This document shows positions 26,901 through 33,935 of a DNA stretch of 64,000 bases, one piece after another; positions within the stretch are counted from its first letter, which is position 1; the number at the start of each line of letters is the position of its first letter. The DNA is from Brumimicrobium glaciale (GTDB lineage: Bacteria; Bacteroidota; Bacteroidia; Flavobacteriales_D; Crocinitomicaceae). The stretch lies in assembly GCF_004152935.1 (NCBI RefSeq), contig NZ_SETE01000002.1, positions 62,001 through 126,000 of the forward strand. Reading direction: 5' to 3'. The position numbers and the translations under genes were made by a program. Below the pieces are notes generated by a model. It made no database searches. It was not told the DNA's origin and worked only from the letters and a program-made list of their open reading frames with translations.

Positions 26901-28410
26901 TTTAACCCGAAAGAATAAATACACGAACAATCTGCTTTCGCTAATGTCCCAAAAAGAATGTAGCGTTTGTCATGGTAGTGGATTAAAGCAAGAAAGATTA
27001 GAAATTAAAATTGCGGGAAAATCGATTTTCGATATAAAGTCAATGGATTTCAAAGCATTGGAAAATTGGTTGAATAAAAACAGCGAAAGTGATTCTATTG
27101 ATGCAAAGCTAATTAATCAAATTCAGCCGCATATCTCCAGTATAATAGACAGAGCGAAACAATTACACATTGATCATCTTCAATTGACAAGAAAATCTGC
27201 AACGCTTTCTGGCGGAGAAAATCAGCGTGTTGAACTGATTAAGCAACTCAATAGTCCGCTCAAAGGAATTACTTATTTACTCGATGAACCTTCCGCAGGA
27301 TTATCAAATGACAATATTCCAGACTTGATTCAGATTCTAAATGAACTTATCGAAAAGGGAAATACGGTAATTGTAATAGAGCATAACAAAGAAATTATTC
27401 TAGCAGCAGAAAACATTATTGAGATTGGCCCTAAAGCAGGAAAGTATGGAGGAGCAATTACTTATCAAGGTTCACCGGAAGTATTTATTGAACAACCTGA
27501 TAGTCATCCATTTCTTAAAGAGCAATCGAATTCTATAAATCTAAAACCAGGAAAAGAACACATTTCAATTCATAAATTAAAGAAACATACGCTTGAAAAA
27601 GACCTATTAGAAATTCCAGTTGGCGGAATTACCGCAATAACAGGAAAGTCAGGAGTTGGAAAAACGACTTTGTTAAAGGAAATCTTGATTCCAACTATTC
27701 AAAATGGCAAACCAGTTAATTGTGAATCAATTGACTTTCCAAAGCAATACGAAGGAGTTCATTATTTCGAATCCAAGAAACTGAGAACTTATGCAGCTAC
27801 TTTATTGGTGGATTATTTGGGATTACTCAATGAAATAACAAAGATCTTCGCAGCAGAGACAGGACTTAAAGCCAAAGACTATTCCTATAAAACTAAGTCA
27901 AGTCAATGTCCGAATTGTAAAGGTAAAGGCTTTCTAGAAACGAGTTTAGACATTGCCGCCAATCACATTGAGCAATGTGAAGTTTGTGATGGAAAACGTT
28001 ATCAAAAGCATATTCTGGAACATCAAATTGATTCTAAAAGCATTGCAGATGTACTTTCGATGAATTTAAGCGAGGTAAAAGAATGGCTTAGAGAATTTAA
28101 AGTATCAATTAAGATGATTAAATTCTTGGATAGATTAGACCAAATTGGACTAGGACATCTTTCCTTAGATCAAACTGTTCAATCCTTATCATCAGGCGAA
28201 CAACAAAGGCTGTTGTTATTGAACTGGCTTCAAGATGAACCAAAAAATGAGTTGTTTATTTTGGATGAACCAAGTATAGGATTGCATTATGCTGATATTG
28301 ATTTGCTTTTTTCGATGTTGGAGGAATTAAGTGAGGAAAATGATGTGTTGGTGGTTGAGCATAATTTGTATTTGTTGGGTAGGATAGGGGTTGGGATGGT
28401 TTTGAAGTAG
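23911..28410 (+). CDS. Tandem double UvrA-like ABC ATPase (1499 residues)
   Basis: The family (UvrA) is a DNA-damage-sensing ABC ATPase with two nucleotide-binding domains, normally about 940 residues. This protein has four. Walker A motifs: GLSGSGKSS (28-36), none at the second site (TVITRKTPEVIQ, 484-495), GISGSGKSS (773-781) and GKSGVGKTT (1245-1253). Signature motifs lie at 345-354, 653-660, 1099-1106 and 1426-1433. Walker B motifs: VFDEPS, LLLEEPS, LLDEPS, ILDEPS. Zinc CxxC pairs are at 132/135, 270/273, 563/566 with 586/589, 879/882, 1017/1020, and 1333/1336 with 1356/1359. The gap from Walker A to signature in each half (about 315 residues) is some 130 shorter than in UvrA, so the UvrB-binding domain is probably missing, as in UvrA2/DrrC-type proteins. 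Role inferred: DNA or drug-adduct tolerance without UvrB. Confidence 0.85.
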   Translation: MKITNAHQNNLKNINLSIPENQLIVVTGLSGSGKSSLAMGVIANEGYRYFLESLPAYNQQNGMLIPTAEVDEISELPPVIKVEQSKRFQSTNTTFGTLSELTDVFRILFARYSAGEKMSKSLFSFNNPKGACEVCNGIGQQEFIDINKLVGDENKTLREGAIVTTLPNGYIVYSQVTVEELDKLCTAHGFSVDIPWKDLSEEQKDVVLNGSERIKVFYGKHTLESRLRWTGFKAKPREEGFYKGVLPIMQDILKRDRNVNILKFVSSRLCPSCQGARIKAEHLKYKWQGLNFNSWMNYSLNELSEKLAIQDLTEGEKVLVDKIRNQLFDLTRLGMGEYRLSSPSLDISSGDAQRIKLINQVNCNLQGILYVFDEPSIGLSAAYQSYLLHILNRLILRGNTVMVVEHDLNFIKSADWIIELGPESGVNGGEVVYNGPIAAFLNAENLESPTLSALKSESEKAVKASKTPKLLKADSFQPSSQQLTVITRKTPEVIQNINDFCEKNELNVTTVSDQPIGKTPRSNPSTYVGLADKIRDLLAKTPEAKSLKLVKGAFSFNNKTGRCEACEGAGVITLSMSILGNINQICPTCNGKRFKLKVLQVKWNNKNIAEIYNLSIEEASKFFKTEKKITEILSLMIQLGLGYIKLGQPSNTLSGGEAQRIKLTKYFAKKSTKTFLLLEEPSIGLHYQNVRQLIEALHQLKSSTAGIICFENHPLFQSECDVWVDNAIKVEPIDFKKEEDQRRDLISIKGARTHHLKNLNLDLPKNQLTVVTGISGSGKSSLVIDTLHGYGLQEMSKQFSSYQQSRVGASFQFDVDSITGLTPTICITRKQKNYSQRSDIAKQTGIEKILRFAFSRKSQFEGLELSASHFSNNHELGRCPVCEGVGEELLPDVDKVVLNQALSISEGLFEHNKVLDYYGQRGSQYMAILKEVGTQYGFTLETPFTALNDDQKEIIFKGTAETIWKTDWIYKTKTNEGTQALSMKWEGIFNYLKNEYYLTRKNKYTNNLLSLMSQKECSVCHGSGLKQERLEIKIAGKSIFDIKSMDFKALENWLNKNSESDSIDAKLINQIQPHISSIIDRAKQLHIDHLQLTRKSATLSGGENQRVELIKQLNSPLKGITYLLDEPSAGLSNDNIPDLIQILNELIEKGNTVIVIEHNKEIILAAENIIEIGPKAGKYGGAITYQGSPEVFIEQPDSHPFLKEQSNSINLKPGKEHISIHKLKKHTLEKDLLEIPVGGITAITGKSGVGKTTLLKEILIPTIQNGKPVNCESIDFPKQYEGVHYFESKKLRTYAATLLVDYLGLLNEITKIFAAETGLKAKDYSYKTKSSQCPNCKGKGFLETSLDIAANHIEQCEVCDGKRYQKHILEHQIDSKSIADVLSMNLSEVKEWLREFKVSIKMIKFLDRLDQIGLGHLSLDQTVQSLSSGEQQRLLLLNWLQDEPKNELFILDEPSIGLHYADIDLLFSMLEELSEENDVLVVEHNLYLLGRIGVGMVLK

Positions 28411-28427
28411 GTTTTTGATTCTGGAGT

Positions 28428-28478
28428 CTATTTAAAGCGCTACCACGAGCTACAAGCTCGCGGTAGCGCTTTAAATAG
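28428..28478. repeat. REP-like hairpin, family 2, copy A upstream of RAYT gene
   Basis: A 51-nt hairpin with 23-bp arms (one G-T type mismatch) and loop TACAA. The arms begin CTATTTAAAGCGCTACC and the 3' arm ends GGTAGCGCTTTAAATAG. It starts 18 bases after the UvrA-like stop codon and may also end that transcript. A diverged copy lies at 29324-29371, on the other side of the transposase gene. Confidence 0.85.
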
Positions 28479-28555
28479 CTTTATTGTTTTAATACTTAGT
28501 AGTATTTGATAAAGAGATTTTTTTTTAATACTAAGTTATCTTTAAAGGCTAGCGA

Positions 28556-28632
28556 GAAAGTAACTCCAAGCTGCCCCGAGCTTGCAGCTTAGCCCGTCCC
28601 GCATTTATCAGGATGGTCTTGGAGTTACTTTC
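28556..28632. repeat. REP-like palindrome, family 1, upstream of RAYT gene
   Basis: Perfect 15-bp terminal inverted repeats, GAAAGTAACTCCAAG (28556-28570) and its complement (28618-28632), enclose a 47-nt centre that begins with the family-1 CTGCC. With the family-2 hairpin it forms an A-B block that recurs as A'-B' after the transposase gene. Confidence 0.85.
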
Positions 28633-28721
28633 TGTTCTTAAGAAGAAGCCAATTATTAAAAGTATTATTTGTAAAGATATCTCAACTATTTCACTATCTT
28701 AATCTTACCAAACTAAATCAC

Positions 28722-29285
28722 ATGAGTAGAAATTATAGATTCCACAATCCAAATGCCCCATATTTCGTAAGTTTTGCTGTTGTTGAATGGCTGAATGTTT
28801 TCGATCAAGATAAATTCAAGGATATTCTAGTTGATAATCTTAATTATTGTCAAAAAGAGAAAGGTATGGAAATTTACGCTTGGGTTATAATGCCAACTCA
28901 TGTTCATTTAGTGTTTCGTAGCACGACTGAAACAACTCCTGGAAGATTGCTTGGAGAATTTAAATCACACACCAGTAAGAAAATTGTTAAGTTGATAAAT
29001 GAAAATTATGAAGAGAAAAATAGACGATTTTTCATGGAAACTTTTAGACGTCATGGAAAATATCGATCAAATGTCAAGAATTTTCAATTTTGGCAACAAA
29101 ACAATATGCCTATCGAACTATGGAGTAATAAAGTAATAACCCAAAAGATTAGATATATTCACAATAACCCTTTAAAGAAGGGAATGGTTTTTAATCCTGA
29201 GGATTATTTATATAGCAGTGCGGTAGATTATAGCGGCGAACAAGGATTAATAAATGGAGTGGTGGTTGTGCCGTTGCTCTGGTAA
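28722..29285 (+). CDS. REP-associated tyrosine transposase (RAYT, IS200/IS605-like Y1)
   Basis: A 187-residue HUH transposase. The metal-binding HUH motif is His60-Val-His62 in MPTHVHLVF. The catalytic tyrosine is Tyr145 in KIRYIHNNPLKKG, the typical RAYT context. The N-terminus NYRFHNPNAPYFVSFAVVEW is also typical of the family. These proteins nick and join single strands at palindromic REP sequences and are thought to spread them; unlike IS200 they are single copy and flanked by REPs. Here the gene is bracketed by blocks A-B (28428-28632) and A'-B' (29324-29483), and related palindromes lie at 22.4-23.8 kb. The reading frame is intact. Confidence 0.9.
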   Translation: MSRNYRFHNPNAPYFVSFAVVEWLNVFDQDKFKDILVDNLNYCQKEKGMEIYAWVIMPTHVHLVFRSTTETTPGRLLGEFKSHTSKKIVKLINENYEEKNRRFFMETFRRHGKYRSNVKNFQFWQQNNMPIELWSNKVITQKIRYIHNNPLKKGMVFNPEDYLYSSAVDYSGEQGLINGVVVVPLLW

Positions 29286-29323
29286 AATTTCCCCGAATAA
29301 TTGAGGTTTGTCCTTTTGGAATC

Positions 29324-29371
29324 TATTTCTAGCGCAGCACAAGCTACAAGCTCACGGCAGCGCTATAAATA
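29324..29371. repeat. REP-like hairpin, family 2, copy A' downstream of RAYT gene
   Basis: Arms TATTTCTAGCGC and GCGCTATAAATA around loop TACAA, diverged from copy A at 28428. The following AT-rich stretch (GTTTTAATACTAAGTAG) also matches the one after copy A (GTTTTAATACTTAGTAG), so the duplication extends past the hairpin. Confidence 0.75.
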
Positions 29372-29426
29372 ATATATCGTTTTAATACTAAGTAGTTTTT
29401 CTAATATTAGTAAAAAGAAAGCTCTA

Positions 29427-29483
29427 CCAAGCTGCCGCGAGAATGGTAACTGAGCTTAGCCGAAGTCCAACTCGTGACCTTGG
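29427..29483. repeat. REP-like palindrome, family 1, downstream of RAYT gene
   Basis: An imperfect palindrome with ends CCAAGCTGCCGCGAG and CTCGTGACCTTGG and a central GAGCTTAGCCGAAGTCC. It is followed by short AT-rich repeats (ATTATCAATT/AATTGTTAATT, 29494-29532) before the rhodanese gene end. Confidence 0.75.
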
Positions 29484-29540
29484 CTCTCCAAAAATTATCA
29501 ATTATCAATTGTTAATTGTTAATTATCAATTGAAATCTTC

Positions 29541-30053
29541 CTAATCAAAAACCTTTTCGCCTTTTTTTAACCAAACTCCCCAAGTTTTCGAGTAGGCGTG
29601 TACCTTTAACGTTTGTTCGCCTTCAGAATCATAAACTGGTTTTCCTTGGTTTACCCATTCAAAAATACTTCCATAAAGATTACTGACATCAGTGTAACCG
29701 GCTTCAATCAATTTTCTTGTAACATCCTCACTTCTTGCACCAACAGAGCAATAAGCGATAATTTTAGTGTTTTCATCTATTTCTTCAACTCTTGATAATT
29801 CAAAATCATCATATCCAACCCAAACAGCATCTTTAATGTGACTCACTTCAAATTCTTTTTTTTCACGGGTATCTATAAAAATTACGTTTGAATTTGCTTG
29901 CTGAATACTGTCAGCTTGGTCAACGGTGAGTTCTGGAACATCGTTTTTGAGCATTGATTTCAACATCGTATTGTAGGCTCCGCTTTGAACTTTTTGTGCA
30001 GCGCAAGACGAAATGAAAAATGATAAAGCTATGAATAGAAAAATGTTCTTCAT
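29541..30053 (-). CDS. Rhodanese-like lipoprotein
   Basis: A 170-residue lipoprotein (MKNIFLFIALSFFISSC, lipidated Cys17). Residues about 40-145 are one rhodanese domain: FIDTREKKEFEVSHI, then the active-site loop with Cys102 in AYCSVGARSE, then LYGSIFEWVNQGKPV. Rhodaneses carry sulfur on this cysteine as a persulfide. The lipid anchor puts it in the periplasm or on a membrane surface, so it may handle sulfur or redox signals there. It is downstream of the topoisomerase gene on the same strand (79-base gap), probably with its own promoter. Confidence 0.88.
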   Translation of the reverse strand: MKNIFLFIALSFFISSCAAQKVQSGAYNTMLKSMLKNDVPELTVDQADSIQQANSNVIFIDTREKKEFEVSHIKDAVWVGYDDFELSRVEEIDENTKIIAYCSVGARSEDVTRKLIEAGYTDVSNLYGSIFEWVNQGKPVYDSEGEQTLKVHAYSKTWGVWLKKGEKVFD

Positions 30054-30132
30054 GAATAAAAAATTGTTGTTCTAGTTTTACTAAAAAATGGATGAACTAA
30101 TGAATTCAAATCATTTTTAATGCCAAGTTACT

Positions 30133-31134
30133 TTATTTCTGAATAATACTCAAAGCCAATTGCTCAGATGCTGATAATTCATAACTCTTTTTCGGTTCTT
30201 TAAAAGGATTTTTAAGCGGAATCTCTTGATTATCGGCAGACTTAAAAATAGCTGGATGAACATAATAATCTCTACAAACTGTTGGTGTATTTCCTAGTGA
30301 TTCAGCAACCATTTTAATGAGAATATTACTGAATTTTCTCCTTGGAAACTGACTGCTTTGTTCTATTGCGTGCGGATATAATTCAACCGCTAGCCTTGAG
30401 GCAACCCAAGTTCTAAAGTCTTTACTCGAGAAATCAGAACCAATTATTTCACTGATGAATTCATTGACATCACTGCTGTCTATATTTTGAAAACCCCCTG
30501 ATTCATCTTGATATCTGAAAATTTCATAGCCAGGTAATTCAGCGCTTTTCTTTATGTTTTTAATCAACTCAGCATCATCGATTAAAACTTCTCTTTCTTG
30601 ATTACTTTTTCCTTTATATTGGAATATTAATTTCGATTTACTAATTGTTAAATGTTTTCTGCGAAGAGTTGTTAAGCCATAGGTTTCATTTTCTTGGGCA
30701 TAATATTGATTTCCTATACGAATTCCATATTCGTCTAATATCATAACTAATAATGCCAAAACTTTATCCTTATTCCATTCTTCTAACTCAATATTTTCTT
30801 GACAAATCTTTCTGATTTCGGGCAGTTTGCTGACAAAGTTCTCAATGCGCTCAAACTTTTCTTCTTGTTTAATCTTCTCCCAAAGTGAATGATAGATGTA
30901 TTGTTTTCTTCCTTTAGCATCTCGGCCAATGGCTTGAACATGTCCATCGTCGAATTTACAAATCATCACTTGATCCCACATCGGAGGAATGACAAGTCCT
31001 TTCAACCGTTTTAATATCTTTTTATCAATAATCTTAGTGCCGTTTTCATCAATAAATTGATAGCCACGACCCACTTTCTTTCGTTGAATACAAAGCGCGG
31101 TATCGTCGATATGTTTGAGTTTTTCTTTCTTCAT
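30133..31134 (-). CDS. DNA topoisomerase IB (poxvirus-like)
   Basis: A 333-residue type IB topoisomerase, which relaxes supercoils through a 3'-phosphotyrosine intermediate. The N-terminal domain has GRGYQFIDENGTKI and GLVIPPMWDQV, and DAKGRKQYIYHSLW is conserved in bacterial TopIB. In the catalytic domain, KDFRTW (Arg241) and LGNTPTVCRDYYVHP supply the active site. Tyr291 aligns with vaccinia Tyr274, and Asn282 replaces vaccinia His265, as is usual in bacterial members. Length is normal. It appears monocistronic. Confidence 0.92.
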   Translation of the reverse strand: MKKEKLKHIDDTALCIQRKKVGRGYQFIDENGTKIIDKKILKRLKGLVIPPMWDQVMICKFDDGHVQAIGRDAKGRKQYIYHSLWEKIKQEEKFERIENFVSKLPEIRKICQENIELEEWNKDKVLALLVMILDEYGIRIGNQYYAQENETYGLTTLRRKHLTISKSKLIFQYKGKSNQEREVLIDDAELIKNIKKSAELPGYEIFRYQDESGGFQNIDSSDVNEFISEIIGSDFSSKDFRTWVASRLAVELYPHAIEQSSQFPRRKFSNILIKMVAESLGNTPTVCRDYYVHPAIFKSADNQEIPLKNPFKEPKKSYELSASEQLALSIIQK

Positions 31135-31270
31135 GTTAATTCGAATAGATATTTTTAAGGATTCTAAAAATAGTGGTTCTTTTATAAAAAATAAATAATT
31201 ATCGTTTGAAAACTGGTGGAATAACGAAATCTTAAAAGATTCATTATTTCTTAAGAAAACGCTAAACGCT

Positions 31271-31834
31271 TTATTCTAATTCTATATAATCAATCAACAA
31301 CTCAAAATCCTCTGCTTTTCCATTCGCTATCAAGAAACTAAATTGCTCAATCCTTTCAAAATTGAAATTTGGAGCATCTAATTTTCTACCTCTAAACTGT
31401 GGATAAAAGTCTTTTAGTTGAAGTTGAATTGTTTGCCATTCTCCATTGGTTTCAAAGACTTGTACATAAGATTCTCTTTGATTTATAGTGCCTTTTAATC
31501 GACATTGATAGGATTTACCATCACCTTTAATTCTCAAAACAAGCCCTGTATGTGATTTTTCTAAATCAATATCAGTTGGTAATTGTACGGATGCAAAACC
31601 ACCATTGTTGTCTAAAGATACATGACCAAAGAATTTTCCGTGATTTTCAGCGGTAAGTTGAATAGCGCTTTTTGATAAACCACCCATTACGCCATCATTT
31701 ACAATTCGCCAATCTTTAATTGGAGACTCTTTTGAAAAATTGAAAATACTCATTGTTTCACTTGCCATGACAAAAATTATAATTACCGAAATTAATTTAG
31801 TCAACATATTCAATACCTTGAGAATATAAAACAA
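31271..31834 (-). CDS. CIA30-family (complex I intermediate-associated protein 30-like) protein
   Basis: A 187-residue protein. Residues 30-187 match the CIA30/galactose-binding-like domain: WRIVNDGVMGGLSKS, GHVSLDNNGGFASVQ, LRIKGDGKSYQCRLK, WQTIQLQLKDFYPQFRGR, and FSFLIANGKAEDFEL. The family is named for a mitochondrial complex I assembly factor; bacterial members are of uncertain role. The first 25 residues are hydrophobic (LISVIIIFVMASET), acting as a signal peptide or anchor. An internal Met at residue 10 (MLTKLIS) is an alternative start. Confidence 0.85.
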   Translation of the reverse strand: MFYILKVLNMLTKLISVIIIFVMASETMSIFNFSKESPIKDWRIVNDGVMGGLSKSAIQLTAENHGKFFGHVSLDNNGGFASVQLPTDIDLEKSHTGLVLRIKGDGKSYQCRLKGTINQRESYVQVFETNGEWQTIQLQLKDFYPQFRGRKLDAPNFNFERIEQFSFLIANGKAEDFELLIDYIELE

Positions 31835-31963
31835 AGAAAAGTGAATATAGTTTAGGCCTTAATGTGAAGTTGGGGATTTCAAAGCGTAATTAATTAACAT
31901 AAAAAACATAAGAATTATAAGTCTTCTATATAATCAAGGGAAGTATACTTTGCGTGGTAATAT

Positions 31964-32221
31964 TTATTTTGATTTCACTTCTTCAAACTCTATGTTTTGA
32001 ATACTATTTTCTGATTTAGCTGTTGAATCAGTAGCACATTTTCCACCAAAGCAATTTCCAGAAGCACAACCAAAAGCGAACAAGCCCATTGAAGCGAAAT
32101 AACCCCCAAATGCAACGCCAATCCATTGTCGGCTCATTATAGTTTGAACAATAATCATAATTCCCATCACTAAATAGAGTACACGAGCTAATGTCCAGTT
32201 GGTAAGAAGTCTTTCTTTCAT
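31964..32221 (-). CDS. Small membrane protein with Cys-rich loop
   Basis: An 85-residue protein of a type common in Bacteroidota. TLARVLYLVMGIMIIVQTIM and WIGVAFGGYFASMGLFAFG form two transmembrane helices, followed by GCASGNCFGGKCATDS with three closely spaced cysteines that might bind metal or be redox active. The C-terminal tail is polar. Its exact function is unknown. The next gene upstream is an alpha/beta hydrolase on the same strand (68-base gap). Confidence 0.7.
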   Translation of the reverse strand: MKERLLTNWTLARVLYLVMGIMIIVQTIMSRQWIGVAFGGYFASMGLFAFGCASGNCFGGKCATDSTAKSENSIQNIEFEEVKSK

Positions 32222-32289
32222 GGTTTAATTTTAAAAGCTAAAAGTACTTGGTTAGAGCAGACATTAGCGTAACAATTGTAACACAGTTT

Positions 32290-33225
32290 TTATTCTTTGT
32301 GATCTATACTTTTTAACCAACTAAACATCTGTTTAAAAGTTTTATTACGCACATTTTCAGCGGATAGAAATAGATCATGTAAACCATTTTCTATTGCTAA
32401 CATTGTCATTTTATCTCCCAAATTTACTCCTCGACTTTTAATGTCATTAATATTGAGAACAATATCTTGATGCGTAGCTTTTTCCGAGTACTTTGACAAT
32501 CTAGCAGATGAACTGGAATGCATTACCAATATCGGAACTTTGATATTCGACTCCTTTAATTTGTTTTGAGCCGTTCTAATTGCTAAAATCCACTTGAAAT
32601 AAGTTGGAAAACCCTTTATTGGTTTCCAATCTAAATTAAAGTTCCATTCCCCATGAAAATCTTTATGAATGCTTTCAGCATAAGCAGGAGATAAAGCTCC
32701 ACTTATTTTTCCATAAGGAAAGAAGCCTGCAATTGGTTTGGAAATTATAAGCGCTAGATTTTTTTCAATACTGGTCAAATTAAAATCTAAAAATGGAGAA
32801 TTTAAGATAAGTGCTTTAATTAAATCTTTCTCCTGACCATAATTCATATAATTTGAAGCAATTAAACCTCCAGTTGAATGTCCTAACAAGAAAATATCAC
32901 CATCACTGGATTCATTAATTTGACGAATTGTAATTGAAATTTCCTCAAAATATTCTGCTATGTCTTTACAGTAATTTGGATGTTGATGTTTTAGAAGTGA
33001 GCGACCATATTTACGAAGATCGATTGCATAAAAATCAAAATCATGCGCGTTAAATTCCTCTCCTAAATGCGCTTGGAAGAAATAATCGATGTACCCATGA
33101 ATATATAAAACGCTCTTTCTATTTCCACGGTTAAATTTTGAACTAATGAGCGTGGCTGTCACTTCACCTTCATAATCTGGCTTTAATTGAATGGTTTGAC
33201 TTGAATAATCTTTGTTTAAATCCAT
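32290..33225 (-). CDS. Alpha/beta hydrolase (monoacylglycerol lipase-like)
   Basis: The start at 33223-33225 gives 311 residues and leaves a 22-base gap to the upstream gene. An earlier in-frame Met at 33261 would overlap that gene. The fold is clear: VLYIHGYIDYFFQ (oxyanion loop), FYAIDLRKYGRSL, the nucleophile elbow LGHSTGG (Ser117 in this numbering), LILNSPFLDF, a later VPILVMHSSSS strand and the catalytic His in NGLHDLF. The pattern resembles serine aminopeptidase S33/monoacylglycerol lipases. It follows a YhhN-type lysoplasmalogenase gene, so a lipid-turnover pair is plausible, though this is inference. Confidence 0.85.
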   Translation of the reverse strand: MDLNKDYSSQTIQLKPDYEGEVTATLISSKFNRGNRKSVLYIHGYIDYFFQAHLGEEFNAHDFDFYAIDLRKYGRSLLKHQHPNYCKDIAEYFEEISITIRQINESSDGDIFLLGHSTGGLIASNYMNYGQEKDLIKALILNSPFLDFNLTSIEKNLALIISKPIAGFFPYGKISGALSPAYAESIHKDFHGEWNFNLDWKPIKGFPTYFKWILAIRTAQNKLKESNIKVPILVMHSSSSARLSKYSEKATHQDIVLNINDIKSRGVNLGDKMTMLAIENGLHDLFLSAENVRNKTFKQMFSWLKSIDHKE

Positions 33226-33247
33226 CTGATTTGATAATGTAAATATG

Positions 33248-33895
33248 CTATAGCTTGTCAATATACAAACCTACAATGGTAAAAGTATATATAGCGATCC
33301 AATAAGTTGATAAAATTAAGATTTCGGCATTTTTTATTGGTTTTTTGAACTTATCGAAAGCAATAATAGCATCTGAAAATGTAAAAAATATTGAACCAAT
33401 TGCTAATCCTATAATCGCAAAAGATTGATTATGATAAAGTAATCCAATCGCTTGCCAATTCATGATAAGAATGACAATTAGATAAACCAATACTGGAATT
33501 GTAAATTTATGTAAATATTTCCTCAGCGAATTAAAAAAAAGCGCACCAATAATTATTAAGATTACTAAAGGAAGTATTTCCCAACTAAAACCAAAAAGGT
33601 CTGTAAAAGCTACTGTGAATATAATGTGCGCAATAAGAAATGAAGAAAGACCTTGCAGAAAGTACTTTTCACCAATTAAAAATATATCACCAATTAATGC
33701 GAAAATTAGCGATACAATCAGCAAAGTGGAATAGGTGGTAGGTGATTCAAGATGCATAATTGCTGCTAATGAAATAATCAGAATAGTCGTCAGTGGCTTG
33801 AAAATAGAGAACATTTTGTTGTTCTTACGTTGTCTGAAAAAGATTGCAATTATTGCAGAAAATAATATCGTTAAACTTATCGCTTCTAGTATCAT
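33248..33895 (-). CDS. YhhN-family protein (putative lysoplasmalogenase)
   Basis: A 215-residue integral membrane protein with about eight helices. It carries family-typical motifs: IFKPLTT, LIFALIGDIFLIG, FLQGLSSFLIAHIIFTVAF, and GSIFFTFSDAIIAFDKF. The acidic residues in GDIF and FSDAIIAFDKF are those conserved in YhhN/TMEM86 lysoplasmalogenases, which hydrolyse the vinyl ether of lysoplasmalogens. Bacterial substrates are less certain. It is followed after 22 bases by the alpha/beta hydrolase and preceded after 40 bases by the metal ATPase gene. Confidence 0.85.
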   Translation of the reverse strand: MILEAISLTILFSAIIAIFFRQRKNNKMFSIFKPLTTILIISLAAIMHLESPTTYSTLLIVSLIFALIGDIFLIGEKYFLQGLSSFLIAHIIFTVAFTDLFGFSWEILPLVILIIIGALFFNSLRKYLHKFTIPVLVYLIVILIMNWQAIGLLYHNQSFAIIGLAIGSIFFTFSDAIIAFDKFKKPIKNAEILILSTYWIAIYTFTIVGLYIDKL

Positions 33896-33935
33896 GTCTT
33901 TTAAAACTAAGTAATTGCCTTTAACATTCCAGTAT

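Noticed and set aside
23911-28410. The long ORF as two separate UvrA genes with a missed stop
   Set aside because: The frame is continuous through the junction near residue 745, and zinc fingers and signature motifs continue in one frame without a stop, so a fusion is the direct reading.
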